Assembly (NCBI RefSeq): GCF_004011505.1
Contig: NZ_SAUN01000001.1
Span: forward strand, 1,736,001-1,800,000
Direction of reading: 5' to 3'
Length of the DNA: 64,000 nucleotides
DNA from: Nonomuraea polychroma
Lineage (GTDB): Bacteria > Actinomycetota > Actinomycetes > Streptosporangiales > Streptosporangiaceae
Shown here: positions 57,824-64,000 of the stretch, piece by piece
How the letters are laid out: the number at the start of each line of letters is the position of its first letter
Numbering within the stretch: the first letter of the stretch is position 1
Position numbers and translations under genes: made by a program
The notes under the pieces: generated by a model
Seen by the model: the letters and a program-made list of their open reading frames with translations, nothing else
What the model was told of the DNA's origin: nothing
Database searches by the model: none

Positions 57824-57854
57824 GCCGCGATCTCCGCAGCGTTCCGCACGCTGA

Positions 57855-58940
57855 TCACGCCGGAACCTCCATCGCCAGCAGGAAGCCGCCCGCGCCGGTC
57901 GGGGCGGCGGCGCAGGCGCCGCCTGCCTGGACGGCGCGTTCCGTCAGGCCAGTGAGGCCGCCGCCGGGCGGGCCGGTCTTCGGCGGGGAGCCGTCGTTGG
58001 CCACCTCCAGCCGCACCGTCCCGCCGCTCACCGCGGTGGTGATCGTGCAGGTGGTGGCCCTGCTGTGGCGCAGGACGTTGGTGACCGCCTCCCGCACGGC
58101 CCACGCCAGCGCCTCCTCCGAACGTCGCGGCAGCGTGAGGTCGGCCAGGTGCGCCTGGCAGCCGACCCCTGACGACTCCAGCAGCGCGATCGCCCGGTCC
58201 ACCTCGCCGCCCAGCGACATCGCCCGATACCCCCTGGCGACCCTGCGTACGTCCTGGGCCGCCTCCCTGGCCACCCGCACCACCTCGACCACTTCGGCTC
58301 GTGCCGACGGCGGGTCGCGGTCCATGAGCCGGGAGGCCAGGTCGCCCTTGAGCGCGATCGCGGTGAGGCTGTGGCCGAGCCCGTCGTGCAGGTCGCGGGA
58401 GATGCGCTGGCGTTCCTTGAGCACGGCGGCGTCGGCCAGCTCGGCCCTGGCCTGCTCCAGCTCGGTGGTGACGCGGACGAAGCGGACCAGCGCGTACGTC
58501 ATGGCGCCCGTCGTGGGCACGGTGACCACGTAGAAGGCGACGACCACGGGCACCGGGACGATCATCGACAGCCCGACGCCCTCGTACACCATCATCAGCA
58601 CGACCAGCGCCGCGCCCCAGCGCAGCGGCAGGAACACCAGCAGGGTCCCGGCCAGCAGCGGCGCGGCCACCGCGGACCAGCCGCCCGGCAGCAGGAAGTC
58701 GGGCACGTAGGTGACGACCGCCTGCAGCACGAGCGTGAGCGGGAAGCGCCGCGGGCGCTCGCCCCGCAGCCCCGCCCGCATGTTGACCTGGTGCGTGGCG
58801 ACGACGGCGGCGATGAGCAGGCCCGCCGCCGCGCCGTAGACGGGGCTGTACAGGAAGTACAGCAGCGCGATCACGGTGTAGGCGACGGAGACGGCCGCGA
58901 TGAGGCCGCCGGCGAGCCGCATGGCGGAGGTCGAGAGCAC
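57855..58940 (-). CDS. DesK/NarX-type sensor histidine kinase
   Basis: A 361-residue kinase with four to five N-terminal membrane helices (residues 10-150). It has a HisKA_3 phosphoacceptor motif RISRDLHDGLGHSLTAIALKGDLA and a GHKL ATPase with AVREAVTNVLRHSRAT and GGGLTGLTERAVQAGG. The start is uncertain (GTG 58940 or ATG 58922); neither has a clear ribosome-binding site. The stimulus is unknown, likely a membrane state as for DesK. Its neighbours are the ABC permease (7 bp upstream) and the response regulator. Confidence 0.9.
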   Translation of the reverse strand: MLSTSAMRLAGGLIAAVSVAYTVIALLYFLYSPVYGAAAGLLIAAVVATHQVNMRAGLRGERPRRFPLTLVLQAVVTYVPDFLLPGGWSAVAAPLLAGTLLVFLPLRWGAALVVLMMVYEGVGLSMIVPVPVVVAFYVVTVPTTGAMTYALVRFVRVTTELEQARAELADAAVLKERQRISRDLHDGLGHSLTAIALKGDLASRLMDRDPPSARAEVVEVVRVAREAAQDVRRVARGYRAMSLGGEVDRAIALLESSGVGCQAHLADLTLPRRSEEALAWAVREAVTNVLRHSRATTCTITTAVSGGTVRLEVANDGSPPKTGPPGGGLTGLTERAVQAGGACAAAPTGAGGFLLAMEVPA

Positions 58941-58947
58941 AGGCGAA

Positions 58948-59667
58948 TTATGACCTGCGGGGTTCCCAGCGGAACCACAGCCTGATCGCGACCAGCCCGG
59001 CGACCGTCCACCCCGCGAGGATGAGGACGGAACCGGCAAGGTCTCCCGTCTTGACCGCGTTCACGACGGCCGTGGTCGGCAGCAGGTCCAGCACCGGTTC
59101 CAGCCAGGACGGCAGGGGGATGGGGCCCATCGCGCCCGCCGCCACCCCGCACACCAGGAAGACCGGCATCGTGTACACGGCCGCCAGCTCCGCCCGCGGG
59201 ATCGCGGCCGTGTAGGCGGCGCCGAGCAGCGACGACACGATCGCGCCCGCGGCCGTGACGGCGGCGTACGCCAGGGGGTCGGCGGGCAGCGGGACGTCGG
59301 CGACCAGGCGCACGGCCACCGTGCACACCACGATCATGGCGAAGGTCTGCGTGGCCGTGGAGGCGATCTGCCCGGTCAGGATCTGCCGGTCGGTCAGCTC
59401 GCTCGCCCGCAGCCGCTTGAGCACGAGCTGGTCGCGGCGGTTGACCAGCGCCACCGCGATGTTCATGAACGCGGTGATCGACAGCAGGACGGCGAGCGCG
59501 CCCTGGAAGATCGGGGTGGCGGCGGCCGCGCCGGTGGTCGTCACGTGCCGCATGAGCAGCGGCATCCCGACGGCGAGCCCCACGGGGGTGACCACCGAGG
59601 CGAACAGCATGGCCTTGTCGCGCCAGAACAGGCGGGTGCCGAGACGGTAGGTGGCGGCCAGGCTCAT
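58948..59667 (-). CDS. ABC-2 type transporter permease
   Basis: A 239-residue ABC-2 permease with six membrane helices, the VNRRDQLVLKRLRASELTDRQILTGQI coupling region and LLPTTAVVNAVKTGD. Together with the ATPase it exports a drug, lipid or peptide. Its ATG overlaps the stop of the ATPase gene (ATGA). Confidence 0.9.
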   Translation of the reverse strand: MSLAATYRLGTRLFWRDKAMLFASVVTPVGLAVGMPLLMRHVTTTGAAAATPIFQGALAVLLSITAFMNIAVALVNRRDQLVLKRLRASELTDRQILTGQIASTATQTFAMIVVCTVAVRLVADVPLPADPLAYAAVTAAGAIVSSLLGAAYTAAIPRAELAAVYTMPVFLVCGVAAGAMGPIPLPSWLEPVLDLLPTTAVVNAVKTGDLAGSVLILAGWTVAGLVAIRLWFRWEPRRS

Positions 59668-60551
59668 CGGACCCTCCCCGGCAGGTCGAGGAACAGGTCT
59701 TCGAGGGTCGCGGCGCGGACCTCGAGGCCGGCCAGCCGCAGGCCGCGCTCGGCCGCCCAGGTCAGCAACGTCTGCGCGGCCAGGTCGGGGTCCTCGGCGT
59801 GGCAGACGGCGTGGCCGCCTTCCACGGTGGCCGGCATCGGCAGGTCGCCGGGGTCGACGCCCGCGGGCAGCACGAACGCGACCCGCCCGCCGCGCGTCGC
59901 GAGCGTCTCGGCCATCCCGCCCGAGGCCACGATCACGCCCTCATCCATGATCGCCATGGCCGAGGCGAGGCGCTGGGCCTCCTCCAGGTAGTGCGTGGTG
60001 AGCAGGATCGTGGTGCCCTGCCCGGCCAGGTCGCGGACGACGTCCCAGGTGGCTCTGCGGGCCTCCGGGTCCATGCCGGCGGTCGGCTCGTCGAGGAACA
60101 ACACCTCGGGCCGGCCGAGCAGCGCGAGTGCCAGGTCGAGCCGGCGTTTCTCGCCGCCGGACAGCTGCCGCACCTGGGTGCCCGCCCGGCCGGTCAGCCC
60201 GGCCAGGTCGAGCGCCTCGTCGCGGGGGCGGGGCGCGGCGGTGAAATCGCGCCAGGTGTCGACGGTCTGCGCGACCGTCAGGTCGGGGAAGAACCCGGCC
60301 TCCTGCAGCATGATGCCGGTGCGCCGCCTGAGCGCCGCACGGTCGGCGTACGGGTCGAGGCCGAGCACCCGGACGGTGCCGCCGCCGGCCCGCTGGAAGC
60401 CGGCCAGCACTTCGACCGTCGTGGTCTTGCCCGCGCCGTTCCTGCCGAGCAGCGCGAAGATCTCCCCTTCGGCCACCTCGAACGAGATGCCCTTCACCGC
60501 CTCGAAGGCCTGGTGGCTCTTGCTGAGCCCGGTCACCTGGATCGCTGTCAT
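59664..60551 (-). CDS. ABC transporter ATP-binding protein
   Basis: A 295-residue DrrA/CcmA-like ATPase: Walker A GRNGAGKTT, Q-loop MLQEAGFFPDLTV, signature LSGGEKRRLDLALAL, Walker B VLFLDEPTAGMDPEARR and switch His TTHYLEEAQRL. The C-terminal extension (about 220-295) is usual for daunorubicin-type exporters. It is the first gene of the exporter/two-component operon. Confidence 0.92.
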   Translation of the reverse strand: MTAIQVTGLSKSHQAFEAVKGISFEVAEGEIFALLGRNGAGKTTTVEVLAGFQRAGGGTVRVLGLDPYADRAALRRRTGIMLQEAGFFPDLTVAQTVDTWRDFTAAPRPRDEALDLAGLTGRAGTQVRQLSGGEKRRLDLALALLGRPEVLFLDEPTAGMDPEARRATWDVVRDLAGQGTTILLTTHYLEEAQRLASAMAIMDEGVIVASGGMAETLATRGGRVAFVLPAGVDPGDLPMPATVEGGHAVCHAEDPDLAAQTLLTWAAERGLRLAGLEVRAATLEDLFLDLPGRVR

Positions 60552-60597
60552 GCCTCCGACTATTTCGGGACACGACCTGTGGGCGGCAGTGAAGAAT

Positions 60598-61293
60598 TCA
60601 CGACTTCCGCGACAGCTTCAGCAGCGCCTCCGTGACGCCCTCGGGATCGACGATCTGGTGGAGGTGCATGCCGGCGACGCGGGTCACGGGCCAGCCCCGC
60701 CGGTGGGCCTCGTCGGCGACCTTGTCGTAGGGGGGCCCGAACCACAGGCACGAGCACCGCACCTCGTCCCACCCGGCGGGCACCGGGATGGACTGCGTGT
60801 AGTAGTCGAGCGGCAGCCGCGGCTGCTCCGCCGCCACCCGCACGCGTACGGCGGGATCGGGCAGCATGGCCACGACGTCCTCCTCGTCCCACCAGTCGGT
60901 CCAGCGCGGCAGCACCCCGTCGGGACCGGCCAGGTCGTGCAGGAACGGCAGGAACGAGTCCTCCGCGACCTTGATCAACCCGTCGCGGGGCGGGATGTGC
61001 GCGTCGGCGAACACGCACGCCACCACGCGCTCGCCCAGCCCTTCCTTGATCAGCGGCAGGAAGAATCCCGCATTGCTGTGCGCCACCAGCACCACGGGCG
61101 TGTCAGGCGTGGCGTCCCTGACGGCGGCAACCACCCTCGGCCAATAAGGCGGCCCGCCGGTGGAAATGCCGGTCACTTCCGGCACCACGGCGGCGTGCCC
61201 GCGGCGCTGCAGCGACTCCGCCACGGGGATCCAGGTCGACGGGCCGACGGAGGGGCTGTGCACGAGTACGAAGGTCGTCTCCACGCCTCCCAC
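60598..61293 (-). CDS. alpha/beta hydrolase
   Basis: A 231-residue hydrolase: FVLVHSPSVGPSTWIPVAESLQRRGH at the oxyanion region and VVLVAHSNAGFFLPL with nucleophile Ser (SxxAG-type elbow HSNAG). The catalytic His is probably in GMHLHQIVDPEGV. The substrate is unknown. It lies 4 bp after the MocR gene stop and may be co-transcribed with it. Confidence 0.85.
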   Translation of the reverse strand: MGGVETTFVLVHSPSVGPSTWIPVAESLQRRGHAAVVPEVTGISTGGPPYWPRVVAAVRDATPDTPVVLVAHSNAGFFLPLIKEGLGERVVACVFADAHIPPRDGLIKVAEDSFLPFLHDLAGPDGVLPRWTDWWDEEDVVAMLPDPAVRVRVAAEQPRLPLDYYTQSIPVPAGWDEVRCSCLWFGPPYDKVADEAHRRGWPVTRVAGMHLHQIVDPEGVTEALLKLSRKS

Positions 61294-61297
61294 ACTT

Positions 61298-62728
61298 TCA
61301 GACGATGAGGGTGTGCCGGGACGCCGTTCGCCCGGCTCCGTCGAAGGAAGCCCAGGCCGCGGCCAGGTTGTTCACCGCTCGCGAAAGCTCCTCCGCCGGG
61401 AACAGGAAGTGCAGCCGCATGTGGTCGGCGTGCCCGCCCAGCGGGTCGAACGACCTGCCCGGCGGCACGGCGACCCCGTGCCGCAGCGCCACCTGGGAGA
61501 AGGCGTCGACGTCGCCGCGCGGGATCCGTACCCAGATCGTCTGGCCGCCCTTGGCCCGCTCGAACGACCACGACGGCAGGTGCCTGCCCAACTCGGCGCA
61601 CAGATGGTCGTGGCGCTCGCGCAGCGCGCGCACGCGTGCCGCGCGTACCTCGTCCAGACGGCGCAGCAGCGCCGTGGCGGCGAGCTGGCTGAACACCTCG
61701 CCCCCGAGGTCGTGCACGGCCCGCAGCCGGGCCAGCCGGGAGATCAGCGGCGCCGCCGCGCGGATCCAGCCCACCCGCAGCCCGCCCCAGACGAGCTTGC
61801 TCAGCGACCCGATCGTGATGACATTTTCACCCCGGCTGAACGAGGCCAGCGGCGGCGGCGTCTCGCCGGAGAAGCACAACTCGGCGCAGACCTCGTCGTC
61901 GATCAGCGGCACGTCGTGCTCGGCGGCGAGCGCGGCCAGCCGCCTGCGGTCGTGGTTCGCCATGACGGCGCCGTCCGGGTTGCGCGCGGTGGGGACGAAG
62001 TAGGCAAAGGCGGGGCGTTCGCGCAGGGCGTCGCGCAGCTGCTCCGGCGTCACGGGCTTGACCACCGCGGCGGCGTGCCTGAACACCTCCAGCGATCCCG
62101 GGTACGTCGGCGACTCGGCCAGCACGGTGTCACCCGGCGCCGCCAGCAGCGCGGTGAGCAGCGTGAGCGCCTGCTGAGCGCCCGTCGTCACGATGATCTC
62201 GTCCGGCGTCGTCGGCACGCCGCGGGCCCGGTAGTAGCCTGCCAGGGTGGCCCGCAACTCCGCGTTGCCCGCCGGCTGGTAGCCCAGGTCGCGCACGCCG
62301 GACAGCCGCGCCCCCGCCTCGGCGTACGCCTCGAACATCGCCGGCGGCGGATCGTGCGGAGCGGCGCACGTCAGCAGGATCACCCCGTCCGGGGGATGCA
62401 GGATGTGCTGCAGCAGCGGGTTGGCGACCACGCCGTCGGCCGACCTGGTCGCGGGCAGGTCGAGCGGGGCCACGCGGGTGCCGCTGCCCTGGCGGCGCAC
62501 CACGCGGCCCTCCTGCTGCAGCAGGTCGTACGCCGCCACCACGGTGCCCCGGCCCACCGCGAGCCGCCTGGCCAGCACCCGGTCGGGCGGCAGCGGGTCG
62601 TCCGGCGGAAGCACGCCGTCGTCGATCAGCGCCCGCAGCCGGACCGCCAGCAGCAGGTAAAGAGGCCCGCGCCCCGACGCCCAGCGCCCCAGCAGATCGA
62701 CGAGGTCATCCAGATTGGCCCCATTCAT
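61298..62728 (-). CDS. MocR/PdxR-type GntR regulator with aminotransferase domain
   Basis: A 476-residue fusion. The GntR winged helix (about 20-85: LYLLLAVRLRALIDDGVLPPDDPLPPDRVLARRLAVGRGTVVAAYDLLQQEGRVVRRQGSGTRV) is joined to a fold-type I aminotransferase-like domain (about 110-460) with TGAQQALTLLTALL and the PLP lysine in IGSLSKLVWGGLRVG. It should sense PLP or an amino acid. It is divergent from the PLP enzyme at 62788, its likely target. Confidence 0.92.
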   Translation of the reverse strand: MNGANLDDLVDLLGRWASGRGPLYLLLAVRLRALIDDGVLPPDDPLPPDRVLARRLAVGRGTVVAAYDLLQQEGRVVRRQGSGTRVAPLDLPATRSADGVVANPLLQHILHPPDGVILLTCAAPHDPPPAMFEAYAEAGARLSGVRDLGYQPAGNAELRATLAGYYRARGVPTTPDEIIVTTGAQQALTLLTALLAAPGDTVLAESPTYPGSLEVFRHAAAVVKPVTPEQLRDALRERPAFAYFVPTARNPDGAVMANHDRRRLAALAAEHDVPLIDDEVCAELCFSGETPPPLASFSRGENVITIGSLSKLVWGGLRVGWIRAAAPLISRLARLRAVHDLGGEVFSQLAATALLRRLDEVRAARVRALRERHDHLCAELGRHLPSWSFERAKGGQTIWVRIPRGDVDAFSQVALRHGVAVPPGRSFDPLGGHADHMRLHFLFPAEELSRAVNNLAAAWASFDGAGRTASRHTLIV

Positions 62729-62749
62729 GGACCAATTCTGCCCGATTGG
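62714..62749. promoter_or_regulatory. ATTGG/CCAAT repeats, candidate MocR operator
   Basis: ATTGG at 62714-62718, CCAAT at 62732-62736 and ATTGG at 62745-62749 form mixed direct and inverted repeats around the MocR start codon. MocR-type proteins often use such sites. Confidence 0.45.
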
Positions 62750-62787
62750 CTCTCACGCCGGACCCCCGCACGGGAAATCATGGCCAC

Positions 62788-63960
62788 ATGACCGAATTCC
62801 GTCCCGAGACCAGGGCCGTCCACGTCCCTCAGCCGCCTGTCGAGGGCAGCCGCCCGATCACCATGCCGCTCTACCAGACCTCCGGGTTCACCTTCGACGA
62901 CCCCGCCGTGATGGCCGACGCGATGGGGCGGCCCGACGGGGCGTTCGTGTACGGGCGCTACACCAACCCCACCGTCCGCTCGCTGGAGCTGGCCGTCGCC
63001 GGGCTCGAGGGCGGCGCGGCCGCCATCGCCGCGGGCTCCGGCATGGGCGCGATCAACACCGTCCTGCTCGGCCTGCTCCAGCCCGGCGACCACCTGATCG
63101 CCCAGCGCTCGCTGTACGGGGGCACGGCCGCGATGCTCAACGAGCTGGTGAGCAGGTTCGGGATCGCGGTGACGTACGTGCCGGAGAACGACCCCGACGC
63201 GCTGCGCGCCGCCGTGCGGCCCGAGACCAGGCTCGTCTATCTGGAGACCATCAGCAACCCGATGACGCTGGTGGCCGACCTGCCCGGGATGTGCGGGGCG
63301 GCGCGTGAGCTCGGGATCCCGTCCGTGGTCGACAACACCTTCGCCACGGCCATGTTGTGCCGCCCCTTCGAGCACGGGGCGGACATCGTCATTCACTCCA
63401 CCACCAAATACCTGGCCGGGCACACCGACGTGGTCGGCGGGCTCGCCGTCTTCGCCGACACCGCGCTCTACGAGCGGATCTGGCACTTCGCGATCGAGCT
63501 GGGCGCCTCGGCCGACCCGTTCGCGGCCTGGCTGACGCTGCGCGGCCTGCAGACGCTCGCGCTGCGCATGGAACGCCACTGCTCCAACGCGGAGTTCCTG
63601 GCCACCCGGCTGGCCGAGCACCCCGCCGTCGAGGCCGTGCACTGGCCGGGGCTGGCCTCGCATCCGTCGTACGAGCTGGCCGGCAAGCTGCTGCCCGGCT
63701 TCGGCGGGGTGTTCTCGTTCGACCTGGCCGGCGGGCGGGCGGCGGGGGAGCGGTTCATGAGCTCCGTACGTCTCGCGCTGCTCGCCCCCTCGCTCGGCGG
63801 GGTCGAGACGCTCATCCTGCACCCGGCCACCACCTCGCACCGCGCGCTGAGCGCGGACGAGCTGGCCAGGAGCGGGATCGGCGAGGGCACGGTGCGGATC
63901 GCCGTGGGCATCGAACATCCCGAGGACCTCTGGGCCGACGTCTCCCAGGCGCTGTCGTAG
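62788..63960 (+). CDS. trans-sulfuration enzyme (cystathionine gamma-synthase / O-acetylhomoserine sulfhydrylase / methionine gamma-lyase family)
   Basis: A 390-residue Cys/Met-metabolism PLP enzyme: YGRYTNPTVRSLELAVAGLEGG, ETISNPMTLVADLPG, VVDNTFATAMLCRP and the PLP-lysine motif HSTTKYLAGH with Lys207. Members make or break C-S bonds of homocysteine, cystathionine or methionine, and the exact reaction cannot be read from sequence. The ATG at 62788 gives the family start. It is divergent from the MocR regulator. Confidence 0.92.
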   Translation: MTEFRPETRAVHVPQPPVEGSRPITMPLYQTSGFTFDDPAVMADAMGRPDGAFVYGRYTNPTVRSLELAVAGLEGGAAAIAAGSGMGAINTVLLGLLQPGDHLIAQRSLYGGTAAMLNELVSRFGIAVTYVPENDPDALRAAVRPETRLVYLETISNPMTLVADLPGMCGAARELGIPSVVDNTFATAMLCRPFEHGADIVIHSTTKYLAGHTDVVGGLAVFADTALYERIWHFAIELGASADPFAAWLTLRGLQTLALRMERHCSNAEFLATRLAEHPAVEAVHWPGLASHPSYELAGKLLPGFGGVFSFDLAGGRAAGERFMSSVRLALLAPSLGGVETLILHPATTSHRALSADELARSGIGEGTVRIAVGIEHPEDLWADVSQALS

Positions 63961-63988
63961 CTTTCCGCTCTCCTTAGGGTGTGATTCC

Positions 63989-64000
63989 ATGACTGACGTC
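63989..64000 (+). CDS. possible start of the next gene (4 codons)
   Basis: ATGACTGACGTC begins 28 bp past the preceding stop and runs off the window. Only position and codon look support it. Confidence 0.25.

Overview
This window is high-GC actinomycete chromosome. The markers are F420-dependent enzymes, a mycothiol-type DinB/MDMPI protein, a WhiJ-like XRE/DUF397/ATPase trio, an ECF-type sigma fragment, PknB-type kinases, GTG/TTG starts and 1-4 bp overlapping stop/start codons. A Streptosporangiaceae-like organism (for example Nonomuraea) would fit, but that is inference. I see no rRNA, CRISPR array, prophage or intact IS element, and no tRNA I can support.

Layout. 1-3358: siderophore ABC importer with two IdeR/DmdR1-type iron boxes between the divergent permeases and the binding lipoprotein. 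3342-5780: large helicase-associated protein. 5859-7694: WhiJ-like trio with palindromes in the divergent promoter and a terminator behind it. 7735-11564: small genes, a NIPSNAP-like protein, a zinc-finger MDMPI protein followed by a sigma factor cut off after region 2, a histidine phosphatase, and a quinone reductase under a SoxR-type box. 11548-18359: catabolic block with an F420 LLM oxidoreductase, a translationally coupled dioxygenase/PTE-like hydrolase/P450/SDR operon, and a Gfo/Idh dehydrogenase. 18380-21959: cobalamin riboswitch-btuFCD-cbiZ salvage operon. 22023-26268: Uma2 protein and hydantoinase/oxoprolinase hyuAB. 26375-30280: secreted degenerate-protease/zinc-ribbon protein, Ser/Thr kinase and orphan response regulator. 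30351-34098: DUF6421, SDR and threonine aldolase operon. 34374-39521: FAD amine-oxidase-like protein, DUF305, DUF3105, alanine dehydrogenase and an excalibur-domain protein. 39525-45064: purine block with an AzgA-type permease behind a strongly structured leader RNA, an EF-hand protein, a xanthine dehydrogenase large subunit and a PucR regulator. 45104-46643: scrambled segment with an Rpn-like protein, a relic of a second pucR, a SARP fragment and a 14-bp inverted repeat. 46644-48121: a 44-residue secreted peptide divergent from an XRE-TPR regulator. 48166-51335: CopC, CopD-CtaG fusion and a stand-alone ATPase. 51353-56236: map, a small conserved protein, a cyclase/LysR divergon and a secreted lipase. 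56555-63960: F420:NADPH oxidoreductase, ABC exporter plus two-component operon, an alpha/beta hydrolase, and a MocR regulator divergent from a cystathionine gamma-synthase-like enzyme.

Three items look most like undescribed biology. (1) The XRE-TPR regulator and divergent secreted peptide have the gene layout of a Gram-positive RRNPP quorum-sensing pair. (2) The leader of the AzgA-type permease has a 13-bp closing stem, internal helices and a separate hairpin that hides the ribosome-binding site, as a riboswitch would. (3) An exact 10-bp palindrome, CAAGCGCTTG, lies 21-23 bp ahead of the LLM oxidoreductase, the dioxygenase operon and hyuAB, with a 9/10 variant ahead of the NIPSNAP-like gene. 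This suggests one TetR-type repressor ties these scattered catabolic genes into a regulon; no such regulator is encoded in the window.
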